In this document: one piece after another, positions 51,583-59,812 of the stretch | How the letters are laid out: each line of letters starts with the position of its first letter | Numbering within the stretch: position 1 is the stretch's first letter | Assembly: GCF_042854845.1 (NCBI RefSeq) | Contig: NZ_AP031498.1 | Span: 1,488,001 to 1,552,000 of the forward strand | Source: Maricurvus nonylphenolicus | GTDB taxonomy: Bacteria > Pseudomonadota > Gammaproteobacteria > Pseudomonadales > Cellvibrionaceae | Direction of reading: 5' to 3' | Length of the DNA: 64,000 nucleotides | The notes under the pieces: generated by a model | The model's input: only the letters and a program-made list of their open reading frames with translations | The model's database searches: none | What the model was told of the DNA's origin: nothing | Translations under genes and position numbers: made by a program

Positions 51583-52362
51583 TTACAATGAATTAACGAT
51601 ATGGCCACCATCTACAGCCAGGGCGACGCCATTGATGTAGCTACCTGAGTCACTGGCTAATAGGAGTAGCGGCGCAGTAAGCTCTTGCAGTTGACCATGT
51701 CGCCCACTGGGAGTATTTCCCATAAAGCTTTTCCCTGCTTCGGAATGCAAGTACTCGCTGTTCATTTCTGTTTCAAAATATCCAGGACAAATAGCGTTTA
51801 CTCTCACGCCTTTACGTGCCAGTTCAAGTGCCATGGCTTTGGTGAGCTGAATGAGTCCAGCTTTGGCTGTCGCATAGGTACTTTCACCAAATCCCACACG
51901 TAAACCCAAAATGGATGCAATGTTAACGATGCTGCAGTTGCGCTCATTGGTAACTGCCATTGATGCTACAGTCTGAGCGACTCGCCATGCGCCTTTTAGG
52001 TTCGCATCCATAACGAAGTCCCAGTTTTCCTCTTTAACCTTTAGTGAGTGCCTGGGATCGGCGACACCGGCGTTATTGATTAATACATCAATGGGGCCGG
52101 CAATCTTTGTGGCTTGTTGCAGGGCAGATTCAACGCTATCGGCACAGGTTACATCCATCGCCACGGCGCTGGCTTTCCCGCCAGCAGCGATAATATCTGT
52201 TACTAAGTTATCCAGCCTTTCTTTGCGACGTGCTGCAGCTACGACATGGGCGCCAGCAGCTGCAAGAGTTTTCGCAAAATGGGCCCCCAAACCACTGGAG
52301 GCACCTGTAACCAGAGCTACTTTGCCTTCCATGCTAAGAAGGTTAGCGATTGACGCATCCAT
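51583..52362 (-). CDS. Short-chain dehydrogenase/reductase (LvaD-like role proposed)
   Basis: 259 residues with TGASSGLGAHFAKTLAAAGAHVVAAARRKERL at the N terminus (NADP-type Arg pair), VLINNAGVADPRHSL near 90, VNIASILGLRVG with the Ser near 145, STYATAKAG near 162, and VRVNAICPGYFETEMNSEYLHSEAGKSF near 185. It is close to the SDR at 21638 and lies 11 bp upstream of the AtoE gene and 11 bp downstream of the dehydrogenase, in one operon. In the lva scheme the matching SDR reduces 4-oxoacyl-CoA to 4-hydroxyacyl-CoA. That role is inferred from context. Confidence 0.87.
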   Translation of the reverse strand: MDASIANLLSMEGKVALVTGASSGLGAHFAKTLAAAGAHVVAAARRKERLDNLVTDIIAAGGKASAVAMDVTCADSVESALQQATKIAGPIDVLINNAGVADPRHSLKVKEENWDFVMDANLKGAWRVAQTVASMAVTNERNCSIVNIASILGLRVGFGESTYATAKAGLIQLTKAMALELARKGVRVNAICPGYFETEMNSEYLHSEAGKSFMGNTPSGRHGQLQELTAPLLLLASDSGSYINGVALAVDGGHIVNSL

Positions 52363-52373
52363 GGTGAGGCCTC

Positions 52374-53597
52374 TTATTGTTCGGTGTAACGGTTAATAAT
52401 CATCTTACCCAATGCCATTTGGTGAACCTGATCGGGTCCATCGGCTTGTCGGCACCAGCGCGCGTAGTTAAACCCTTCGGCCATACAGAAATCTTCTGTA
52501 AGGCCTCCCGCACCGTGTATTTGCATGCAGCGATCAATCAGGTTTTGAATCATAATAGGCACGCTGGTTTTGCTGGCGGCAATCAAATCCATAGCGCCTT
52601 TTGGTCCTATTTGATCCATTTTTTCACAGGTTTTTAGTACTAGCAGGCGCGCCATTTCCAGTTCTGAGTAGCATTTGGAAATATCTTCTCGGACACTCTG
52701 ATGCTGGCTGAGTGTGCGGCCGAAAGTAGAGCGCGAAACCGCGCGTTCACAGGCTAGCTCAAGCGAGCGCTGACCGATGCCAATGAGTCTCATACAGTGG
52801 TGAATACGGCCTGGCCCCAAGCGGCCCTGCGCAATTTCAAAACCACGACCTTCTCCCAGTAGTACATTTTCAAGGGGAACGCGTACATTGTTAAAGTGTA
52901 CTTCGGCGTGACCCAAAGGAGCATCATCGTAGCCAAGTGTGGTCAGCGGGCGAATGATATCTACACCGGGAGTGCCTTTAGGAACCAGTACTTGCGTCTG
53001 TTGCTTGTGGCGGTTGCTATTATCAGGATCAGATTTCCCCATAACAATAAATATACCGGTGCGCTCATACAGGGCATTGGTAATAAACCACTTGCGGCCG
53101 TTAAGCACCCATTCTTCCCCATCCTGGGTGATGCTGAGTTCGACATTGGTGGCATCGGAGCAGGCGACTTGTGGTTCAGTCATGCAATAGCTGGAGCGAA
53201 TATCACCATTAAGCAATGGTGTTAGCCACTGCTCCTGTTGTTGCGGGTTACCGTACTTCATAAATACTTCCATGTTTCCGGTATCGGGCGCATTACAGTT
53301 AAAGACTTCGGGTGCCCAGATCACGCGCCCCATAATTTCTGCCAGAGGGGCGTATTCGAGATTCGTTAGGCCATCGTGATCGACAAACTGGGAAAGGCTT
53401 GGTGGTACAAACAGGTTCCATAGCCCGGCCTTTTTGGCTTGTACTTTTAGTTCATCCATCAGGGGCACAGGAGCCCAACGGTTTTCCGCTGAATGCATGT
53501 ATTCAGCATAGGCCTTCTCATTTGGATAAATGTATTCATCCATAAAGGCGAGCAGTTGTTGCTGTAGCTGTTGAGATTTTTCACTGAATTCGAACAC
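52374..53597 (-). CDS. Acyl-CoA dehydrogenase of the ACAD10/11 type, second copy
   Basis: 407 residues from GTG 53597 (GGAG eight bases upstream), the same length and start region (FEFSEKSQQLQQQLLAFMDEYIYPNE) as the gene at 27259; the 53615 frame start has none. It has FNCNAPDTGNMEVF, TEPQVACSDATN, TTLGYDDAPLGHAEV, PLENVLLGEGRGFEIAQGRLGPGR and RQADGPDQVHQMALGK. Long identical runs with the first copy show a duplication. In LvaC and ACAD11 such enzymes act on 4-phosphoacyl-CoA. It heads the operon with the SDR and AtoE gene and is divergent from LysR 1. Confidence 0.92.
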   Translation of the reverse strand: MFEFSEKSQQLQQQLLAFMDEYIYPNEKAYAEYMHSAENRWAPVPLMDELKVQAKKAGLWNLFVPPSLSQFVDHDGLTNLEYAPLAEIMGRVIWAPEVFNCNAPDTGNMEVFMKYGNPQQQEQWLTPLLNGDIRSSYCMTEPQVACSDATNVELSITQDGEEWVLNGRKWFITNALYERTGIFIVMGKSDPDNSNRHKQQTQVLVPKGTPGVDIIRPLTTLGYDDAPLGHAEVHFNNVRVPLENVLLGEGRGFEIAQGRLGPGRIHHCMRLIGIGQRSLELACERAVSRSTFGRTLSQHQSVREDISKCYSELEMARLLVLKTCEKMDQIGPKGAMDLIAASKTSVPIMIQNLIDRCMQIHGAGGLTEDFCMAEGFNYARWCRQADGPDQVHQMALGKMIINRYTEQ

Positions 53598-53665
53598 GAT
53601 CTGACTCCGGAGCACAGGTAATTTGTTTACCCCCGGAGTATAAGAATATCGTTTTGATCACTCCA

Positions 53666-53680
53666 ATCAATTGTTGTGAT
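53666..53680. promoter_or_regulatory. Candidate LysR operator between dehydrogenase and lysR 1
   Basis: ATCAATTGTTGTGAT fits the ATC-N9-GAT layout known from NodD-type LysR operators. It lies in the 141-bp divergent gap, 69 bp before the dehydrogenase start. The same ATCAATT...GTGAT pattern is before lysR 2 (58831). Confidence 0.5.
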
Positions 53681-53738
53681 GCGCAATCATTTCTCATGGT
53701 AATATTACTGCTGTAAATATCTCTGTAGGGTGAGCGCT

Positions 53739-54626
53739 ATGAGACTCGATCGAATAGATTTGAATCTGTTTGTTATTTTTGACGCGATTTATCGTGAAAG
53801 AAGTGTGACGAAGGTGGCTCACTCGTTAAATATGACGCAGTCGGGGGTCAGCAATGCCCTGCGGCGGTTAAGAGAAACAATTGGAGACCCTCTATTTGTG
53901 CGTACCAGTGATGGTATGCAACCAACCCCTGTGGCAGATAACGTTATCGTTGACGTAAGAGCAGGGCTGGATTGCTTTAACAGAAGTGTCGGTAAGAACG
54001 TCGAATTTGATCCGGCTACTGCACAGAAAGAGTTTCGCTTGGGTATGAATGATTTGGCCCAGTCTTTGGTGTTGCCAAGACTAAGACGAGAAGTCCGTGA
54101 GCAAGCGCCTAAGATCGCGATCAGTACTTACTATGTTGACCGTAAAACAGCCGCTGAAGACCTTAAGTCTGGCAGTCTGGATCTATTGATTGATGCCCCG
54201 GATATTCATGCCAAAGATTTGGATCAGCAGCCACTTATGCAGTTGCCTTACGTCGTCGCTATGCGGTCTGATCACCCCCTGGCAACAGGCTCATTGAGTT
54301 TGGAGGACTATTTGGGGGCTGACCATATTCATGTTTCCAGTCGGCGCCATGGGCGCGGGCAGGCAGATGTTGCATTAAGGGTAATGGGCAAGACGCGGGA
54401 CATCATGATGCGGGTACAAAATTATCTAGTCGCAGCGGCAATCACTGAGCAAAGTGATTTATTGTGGACGGTACCGCGGATGATGGCTGAGAAGGCCGAT
54501 TTACATATTGTTGACCCCCCCTTCGTGATTGATCCCCTGGTATGGAGCCTTTATTGGTCTAAAAGTGCTTCTGATGACCCTTCTTTTCAGTGGTTAAGAG
54601 CGTTGATTGGTGATCAGATTTCATAA
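53739..54626 (+). CDS. LysR-family regulator 1 (NahR/NodD-like)
   Basis: 295 residues from ATG 53739 (GGTGA upstream; GTG 53730 is less likely). The N-terminal HTH is RLDRIDLNLFVIFDAIYRERSVTKVAHSLNMTQSGVSNALRRLRETIGDPLFVRTSDGMQPTP, as in the NahR/NodD branch that senses small aromatic or aliphatic acids. A two-lobe effector domain follows (TYYVDRKTAAEDLKSGSLDLLID, QLPYVVAMRSDHPL). It is closely similar to the LysR at 58883. Divergent from the dehydrogenase operon and ahead of the kinase-ligase operon; control of both is likely. Confidence 0.92.
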   Translation: MRLDRIDLNLFVIFDAIYRERSVTKVAHSLNMTQSGVSNALRRLRETIGDPLFVRTSDGMQPTPVADNVIVDVRAGLDCFNRSVGKNVEFDPATAQKEFRLGMNDLAQSLVLPRLRREVREQAPKIAISTYYVDRKTAAEDLKSGSLDLLIDAPDIHAKDLDQQPLMQLPYVVAMRSDHPLATGSLSLEDYLGADHIHVSSRRHGRGQADVALRVMGKTRDIMMRVQNYLVAAAITEQSDLLWTVPRMMAEKADLHIVDPPFVIDPLVWSLYWSKSASDDPSFQWLRALIGDQIS

Positions 54627-54664
54627 GGTAGTATTTTTATGAGAAATGCAGATGCATTTATGTA

Positions 54665-54679
54665 ATTGATTGGAGTGAT
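54665..54679 (+). promoter_or_regulatory. Candidate LysR operator before the kinase operon
   Basis: ATTGATTGGAGTGAT agrees with the site at 53666 at 11 of 15 positions. It lies 125 bp before the GTG start of the phosphotransferase. Weaker than the other two copies; the position is suitable for activation. Confidence 0.35.
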
Positions 54680-54803
54680 TTGTCGGCGGCCTTTATACTG
54701 CGCTAAAAGATATAATAAATGCTATCTGGAAGACCTCTGCATGGCCTGTGTTCTACAGTGTTATGACGCTAGTGATGGGGTTCCGATGTGAGAGGCAGAA
54801 TCA

Positions 54804-55913
54804 GTGAACAGCAGTATCACCCAGCAAATTGAAATAGAAAAAAATAAAGGCGCTCTGGCTGAACCGGGAACAGAAGTTCTGCAAGATTGGGATCGCTTGG
54901 CAACACATCTAGATGACCACGGCCTGCGCCTGGATCTCGAAATAACCCCGATGCAGTTTGCCTCAGGATTTGGCAATCTCAATTACTTAATCAAGATTGA
55001 TCATGCGCTTGCGGTTTTAAGGCGACCACCTATGGGGCCTATTCCACCCGGTGCCAATGATATGGCCAGAGAATACTTTATTCTTTCACGCTTATCAGAC
55101 GCCTATCCTCTTGCCCCCCGGGCATTACACTTCTGTGAAAGCACTGATGTATTGGGGGCACACTTTTTAATTATGCAATACCGACCGGGATTAATCATCG
55201 GTAGTCATATTCCCCAAACTGTATTCGAACGCTGGCAAGGTGAAGAACCTATCGGTCAGCGGTTGGGAGAGCAATTGATTAATGCGCTGGCTGGATTGCA
55301 TCGAGTGACCCCGGCTGAGGTTGGGCTCGATAAACTGGGCAAGCCTGAAGGCTTTATTGAGCGAACGCTTAAGGGTTGGAAAAAACGGGCGGAACTTGCC
55401 TGGCAAGATTCTGTACCGACGAGTTTGTTGAATGTGATTGAGTGGTTAGAGGTTAACAAACCAGACTCTGCGACCAGTAGTTTTATTCACAATGACTTCA
55501 AACTCGACAATATGATTCTAGATCCGGATAGCCTGCAACCGGTGGCAGTTATTGACTGGGATATGGGGACTCAGGGAGCGCCGCTTTATGATCTTGCTGT
55601 GCTACTGAGTTACTGGACTGAAACAGCAGACCCTCAATGCATGCATGATCTGGCTCAAATGCCGACCAGCCGACATGGATTCTTTGGCCGCCAACAGGCC
55701 GCCGAGTATTACGCATCGCTTACCGGTGAGCGTATGGAAGATATTAAATACTTCCGGGTGCTGGCGTCACTGCGTATTGCGGTCGTGTTTCGCCAGCTCT
55801 ACAGGCGTTATCAGGAAGGTGGCACACAGGATGAACGCTACGCGACATTTGATGCGTTGTCCGCTCAGTTGGCTGAGTTTGCTCAGGCTGTTGTTGAAAA
55901 TAAATATTTTTAA
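54804..55913 (+). CDS. Phosphotransferase, APH-fold 4-hydroxyacyl-CoA kinase-like
   Basis: 369 residues starting GTG, with the APH-type pattern: FGNLNYLIKIDHALAVLRRPP near 52 (ATP-binding strand with Lys/Arg), LIMQYRPGLIIGSHIP near 112, FIHNDFKLDNMILDP near 229 (catalytic Asp and Asn), VAVIDWDMGTQGAPLYDLAVLLSYWTE near 249 (metal Asp). The length and the ending ...DDERYATFDALSAQLAEF-like helix match LvaA-type enzymes more than antibiotic kinases. It is followed by an acyl-CoA ligase (14 bp) and an alcohol dehydrogenase. In the lva scheme it phosphorylates the 4-hydroxyl of a 4-hydroxyacyl-CoA. No LvaB-like small partner is present. Confidence 0.87.
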   Translation: MNSSITQQIEIEKNKGALAEPGTEVLQDWDRLATHLDDHGLRLDLEITPMQFASGFGNLNYLIKIDHALAVLRRPPMGPIPPGANDMAREYFILSRLSDAYPLAPRALHFCESTDVLGAHFLIMQYRPGLIIGSHIPQTVFERWQGEEPIGQRLGEQLINALAGLHRVTPAEVGLDKLGKPEGFIERTLKGWKKRAELAWQDSVPTSLLNVIEWLEVNKPDSATSSFIHNDFKLDNMILDPDSLQPVAVIDWDMGTQGAPLYDLAVLLSYWTETADPQCMHDLAQMPTSRHGFFGRQQAAEYYASLTGERMEDIKYFRVLASLRIAVVFRQLYRRYQEGGTQDERYATFDALSAQLAEFAQAVVENKYF

Positions 55914-55926
55914 ATAAGGTGGTTTT

Positions 55927-57528
55927 ATGCAACGGCTAACAATGAACCGTTATGCCGAAACTCACCAGGAGTTCGGCTGGGGAGTTCCGGATACATTTAA
56001 CTTCGGTGCTGACGTTGTGGATGTTTGGGCCCAGGACCCAGAGCGCAAAGCGCTTATCTGGCTCAACGAAGAGGGTGATGAAAAGCACTTTAGCTACCAG
56101 GATATCAAACACCTAACCAATCAGTTTGCCAATATGCTGGCAGCACAGGGGGTAGGTCGAGGCGATAAAGTCATCATCATGCTGCCGCGTTTGCCACAGT
56201 GGCAGATCGCTATGGTCGGTTGTAACAAGCTTGGTGCAGTACCTATTCCCTGCGTCACGATGTTAACCGAGAAGGATATCCGTTATCGGGTTGAACACTC
56301 TGGCGCGGTGGCGGCAGTGACTACCGCTGAACATACTCACAAGTTTGGCGATGATTTCAAAGCGCGAGTCAGTGTTGGCGCACGTGAAGGCTGGATTGAG
56401 TTTGAAGAAGGTTTAGCGCAGCAAAGTAATCACTTTGAACCTGTTCGTCTATCTGCGGACGACCCCGCCATACTCTTTTACACTTCTGGCTCCACAGGTT
56501 TACCCAAGGGCGTTTTGCATTCCGCACGAGGCCTCTTCACCTGGCGTGTATCGGCGTGGTACTGGTTATCCCTGACTGAAAACGATTTGATGTGGTGCAC
56601 TGCTGATACCGGTTGGAGTAAAGCCGGTACCAGTATTCTTTATGGGCCGTGGAGTTGTGGCTGTACGGTATTGTTTTTCGAGGGAGGCTTTGATCCTGAA
56701 AAACGCATAGATCTATTAGAGAAGTATGGTGTGTCAGTATTCTGTGCTGCTGCTACCGAGTTGCGTAAATTGGTTCAGCTTGATGTGAGTGATCGGGATT
56801 TATCGCAGCTTAGGCTAACCGTTTCAGCAGGAGAGTCTGTGAACCCTGAGGTAGTGCGGGCATGGCGTGACAGCAGTGGTTCGGACCTGCTTGACGGCTA
56901 CGGTCAAACAGAAACCTTGATGACCATTGTTAACTACCCCTCAATGCCAGTAAAACCCGGTTCTATGGGCAAGCCATTACCTGGAACAGATGCAGCAATC
57001 TTGAACGAAACGGGTAATATTCTGCCAGCAGGTGAACCGGGTAGTTTGGCGATCAAGGCCGACAATCCCCAGATCATGTTAGGTTACCTTGGTGATGCGG
57101 AGCGCACAGCTTCCTGTTATGTGGAAGCTGAGGGTCAGCGTTGGTTCCTGACGGGCGATAACGCCTATATAGATGCTGATGGTTATATATTTTATGAAGG
57201 CCGTGATGATGATGTGATTAATTCCGCGGGTTATAGAATTGGCCCTGTGGAAGTGGAAAATGCATTAATGGAGCATCCTTCCGTTCAGGAGTGCGCCGCC
57301 GTTGCCAGCCCGGATATAGAGCGCGGTGAAGTGGTGAAAGCCTTTATTATTCTAAAGGAAAAGGTGCAGGGCAATGAAGTGCTGGTGAAGGATATTCAGA
57401 ATTTTACCAAACAGCTAACCGCGCCCTACAAATATCCCCGTAAAGTAGAATTTGTGAAAGAGCTACCAAAAACTGCTACTGGAAAAATACAGCGCAAATT
57501 ATTGAAGCAGCAAGAATTTGGAGGATAA
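55927..57528 (+). CDS. Acyl-CoA ligase, ACSM/benzoate-CoA-ligase-like
   Basis: 533 residues. Core motifs are LPRLPQWQIAMVGCNKLGAVPIPC near 88, ILFYTSGSTGLPKGVLHSARG near 185, MWCTADTGWSKAGTS near 225, DGYGQTETLM near 322, WFLTGDNAYIDADGYIFYEGRDDDVINSAGYRIGPVEVENAL near 400-445, and the catalytic TATGKIQRKLL at the end. WCTADTGW- is shared with medium-chain (ACSM) and acetate-type ligases, which activate short to medium acids with ATP. AAGGTGG lies before ATG 55927. Its position after the kinase fits activation of the acid taken up by AtoE (LvaE role). Confidence 0.9.
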   Translation: MQRLTMNRYAETHQEFGWGVPDTFNFGADVVDVWAQDPERKALIWLNEEGDEKHFSYQDIKHLTNQFANMLAAQGVGRGDKVIIMLPRLPQWQIAMVGCNKLGAVPIPCVTMLTEKDIRYRVEHSGAVAAVTTAEHTHKFGDDFKARVSVGAREGWIEFEEGLAQQSNHFEPVRLSADDPAILFYTSGSTGLPKGVLHSARGLFTWRVSAWYWLSLTENDLMWCTADTGWSKAGTSILYGPWSCGCTVLFFEGGFDPEKRIDLLEKYGVSVFCAAATELRKLVQLDVSDRDLSQLRLTVSAGESVNPEVVRAWRDSSGSDLLDGYGQTETLMTIVNYPSMPVKPGSMGKPLPGTDAAILNETGNILPAGEPGSLAIKADNPQIMLGYLGDAERTASCYVEAEGQRWFLTGDNAYIDADGYIFYEGRDDDVINSAGYRIGPVEVENALMEHPSVQECAAVASPDIERGEVVKAFIILKEKVQGNEVLVKDIQNFTKQLTAPYKYPRKVEFVKELPKTATGKIQRKLLKQQEFGG

Positions 57529-57531
57529 AGT

Positions 57532-58704
57532 ATGTACCAAGGTGAGTACGGCTTCCTGTCGCAATCAAACGTTGTATTTGGACAGTCAGCGGCATCGGCT
57601 ATTGCTACTGAAATCACCAAACGCCAGGTTCAACGTGTGTTGCTGGTATCTTCCAGGTCACTGAATCGGCGTCTTGGGGCAACAGCATCCATTTCTGCCA
57701 GTCTAGGGGAGCGGCAAGTCGGCCTGTTTGACGACATTGAGCCTCATGCACCACTCAGCGCTATTCTAAATTTGGTAAACTGCATAGACGAAACCCGTCC
57801 TGACTTGATTGTGTCTGTGGGTGGGGGCAGTGTGATCGATACGATTAAAGTTGCCACGCTTTCTCATGCGGCTGGTGCAAAAACCACACAGGATATTGCT
57901 GCTCTTCGTGTGACGGTTGATGAAAAAGGTAAACAGGTTTCCCCGGTAAATCCCCATCAGCTGATTAGACAGATTGCTGTGCCGACAACGCTTTCCGGCG
58001 CAGAGTGGGGCACAATCGGCGGGGCAGTGGATACAGAGCGTAATATCAAAGATATCTACGCCCATTCACAGATGTGTTCCGATACCATTATTTATGATCC
58101 TGAGTTGTGCCGTTTAACGCCCAATGAATTGTGGATATCAACAGCGATACGCGCCGTAGATCACGCCGTAGAAACTATTTTGTCGCCGGCCGCAAACCCG
58201 TTTACCGATGGCTCGGCACTGCATGCGTTGCGTTTGTTTGGTCGCTCGTTAAGTCATGGGGATCAACAAGAACTCAGTCTTGAATCAATTCAGGAAAGTC
58301 AGTTTGCGGTCTGGTTGGCTACTGTAGGTTTAATGCGCACACCCTATGGTGCGAGCCACGGAATAGGGCATCAGTTGGGTGCTGTGGCCGGCGTCCCGCA
58401 CGGTTTGTGTTCTTGTATTCTTTTACCTGCTGTTTTGGCCTATAACGCAGAAGCAGCCGGAGAGCGAGATGCCTGGATTGCAGAGGCTTTAGGCTTCCCC
58501 GAAAAGAGTGCGTCTGAGGCCTGCCTTGAATTGATTCGAAGGCTGAAGTTAACCGATAACCTGAAGGACGCAGGTGTGACAAGAGAGCAGCTGCCACAGA
58601 TTGCCAGAGCCAGTCTTGGTGCTTATTTTGTTAAGAATAACCTGCGACCCATAACGTCTGAATCTCAGGTATTGGAGATTCTAGCAATGGCTTGGTCGCG
58701 TTAA
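57532..58704 (+). CDS. Iron-containing alcohol dehydrogenase, maleylacetate-reductase/4-hydroxybutyrate-type
   Basis: 390 residues of the iron ADH family. Features are VSVGGGSVIDTIKVATLSH near 96, IAVPTTLSGAEWGTIGGAVDTE near 148, DPELCRLTPNELWISTAIRAVDHAVET near 187-212 (metal Asp/His region), and GASHGIGHQLGAVAGVPHGLCSCILLP near 266-290 with the metal-binding His pair. The last segment is nearer to maleylacetate reductase than to butanol dehydrogenase. GGAGG precedes ATG, 3 bp past the ligase stop. It may interconvert an alcohol and an aldehyde or a 4-hydroxy and 4-oxo acid. Confidence 0.88.
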   Translation: MYQGEYGFLSQSNVVFGQSAASAIATEITKRQVQRVLLVSSRSLNRRLGATASISASLGERQVGLFDDIEPHAPLSAILNLVNCIDETRPDLIVSVGGGSVIDTIKVATLSHAAGAKTTQDIAALRVTVDEKGKQVSPVNPHQLIRQIAVPTTLSGAEWGTIGGAVDTERNIKDIYAHSQMCSDTIIYDPELCRLTPNELWISTAIRAVDHAVETILSPAANPFTDGSALHALRLFGRSLSHGDQQELSLESIQESQFAVWLATVGLMRTPYGASHGIGHQLGAVAGVPHGLCSCILLPAVLAYNAEAAGERDAWIAEALGFPEKSASEACLELIRRLKLTDNLKDAGVTREQLPQIARASLGAYFVKNNLRPITSESQVLEILAMAWSR

Positions 58705-58759
58705 AGCCGAATCCGTAAAACCGACTCTCCCTCTGTTCTATGTCGAACAGAACTTCAGT

Positions 58760-58791
58760 AGAGGTCTTTCCTTCATGGGAAGACCTCTTTC
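58760..58791 (+). terminator. Intrinsic terminator after the alcohol dehydrogenase
   Basis: AGAGGTCTTTCC and GGGAAGACCTCT, loop TTCAT, form a 12-bp stem with one G-T-type pair, followed by TTCTATG. It closes the kinase-ligase-dehydrogenase operon, 56 bp past the stop. Confidence 0.7.
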
Positions 58792-58830
58792 TATGTTGTT
58801 CTTATTCCTGCCGTTTTTGGTATCAAATTA

Positions 58831-58845
58831 ATCAATTTGTGTGAT
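58831..58845. promoter_or_regulatory. Candidate LysR operator before lysR 2
   Basis: ATCAATTTGTGTGAT fits ATC-N9-GAT and shares ATCAATT and GTGAT with the site at 53666. It lies 38 bp before the lysR 2 start, consistent with autoregulation or cross-regulation by LysR 1. Confidence 0.5.
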
Positions 58846-58882
58846 AGATTAGTATTAATTATATCAATGCGTGAATATTCTT

Positions 58883-59785
58883 ATGCGCCTGGAAAAGGTC
58901 GACCTCAATTTATTTGTACTCTTTGATGCGATTTACCGTGAGGGTAGCGTAACCAAGGTGGCTCAACGCCTGAACCTGACTCAACCAGCGGTGAGTAATG
59001 CGCTAAGCCGCTTGCGGCAGACATTTGATGATCCATTATTCGTTCGAACGCCTTCTGGTATGGTGCCGACACCGGTGGCTGAGAGTGTTATTGGTGATGT
59101 ACGCAAGGCGCTGACTTTGTTAGGGAAATCTGTAGGTGCTGCAGCCAGTTTTGATCCGAAAACAGCAGAAAAGCAGTTTTGTATCGGTATGAATGACTTG
59201 GCTCAAACGCTACTGTTGGCGCCATTACGTAAGTTGTTACGAGACCAGGCGCCTAACAGCAGCTTGCATACTTACTATGTTGATCGGCAAACCGCAGCGG
59301 ATGACTTAAAATCGGGTAATCTGGATGTGGTATTGGACTCTCCGGGGTTATTCAACGCTCGGGAAATGGGAAGTAAAAACCTGGCGCAGCTACCTTATGT
59401 TGTTGCAATGGGTGATCAATGCTCACTGAATAGCAAAAAAGTGAGCTTGGAGGATTATTTGAGTGCTGAGCATTTGCATGTATCGAGTCGACGAAAAGGC
59501 CGAGGGCAAGTGGATATTGCTTTGCACGGGTTGGGGTATAAACGCAAAATTAAAATGCGTGTGCAGGGCTATTTAGTGGCTGAGCGATTAACTGAATCGA
59601 CTGATCTGGTATGGACAGTCCCAGAGATCCTTGCTCAGCAGGCGAACTTAAAAACAGCCGCCTTACCCTTTGAGGTAGAGCCCTTAGGATGGTCACTGTT
59701 TTGGCATAAAAGTGCAGCGGATGATCCCGCCAACCAGTGGTTACGCTCCGTCGTGAGTGATATCGTTAGCGCAGCCATTTCGTAA
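58883..59785 (+). CDS. LysR-family regulator 2 (paralogue of LysR 1)
   Basis: 300 residues from ATG 58883; GTG 58871 would add four. The HTH reads RLEKVDLNLFVLFDAIYREGSVTKVAQRLNLTQPAVSNALSRLRQTFDDPLFVRTPSGMVPTP. The effector domain repeats the features of LysR 1, such as YYVDRQTAADDLKSGNLDVVLD, LPYVVAMGDQ, EDYLSAEHLHVSSRRKGRGQ and the PLGWSLFWHKSAADDPANQWLR end, so the two arose by duplication. It closes the kinase operon side and may have a separate effector. Confidence 0.92.
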   Translation: MRLEKVDLNLFVLFDAIYREGSVTKVAQRLNLTQPAVSNALSRLRQTFDDPLFVRTPSGMVPTPVAESVIGDVRKALTLLGKSVGAAASFDPKTAEKQFCIGMNDLAQTLLLAPLRKLLRDQAPNSSLHTYYVDRQTAADDLKSGNLDVVLDSPGLFNAREMGSKNLAQLPYVVAMGDQCSLNSKKVSLEDYLSAEHLHVSSRRKGRGQVDIALHGLGYKRKIKMRVQGYLVAERLTESTDLVWTVPEILAQQANLKTAALPFEVEPLGWSLFWHKSAADDPANQWLRSVVSDIVSAAIS

Positions 59786-59812
59786 ATAATATTAAAAACG
59801 CCAAGGCATCCC

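Noticed and set aside
54804..55913. Annotation of this gene as an aminoglycoside resistance enzyme
   Set aside because: Only the fold is shared; neighbours and length point to the 4-hydroxyacyl-CoA kinase group.
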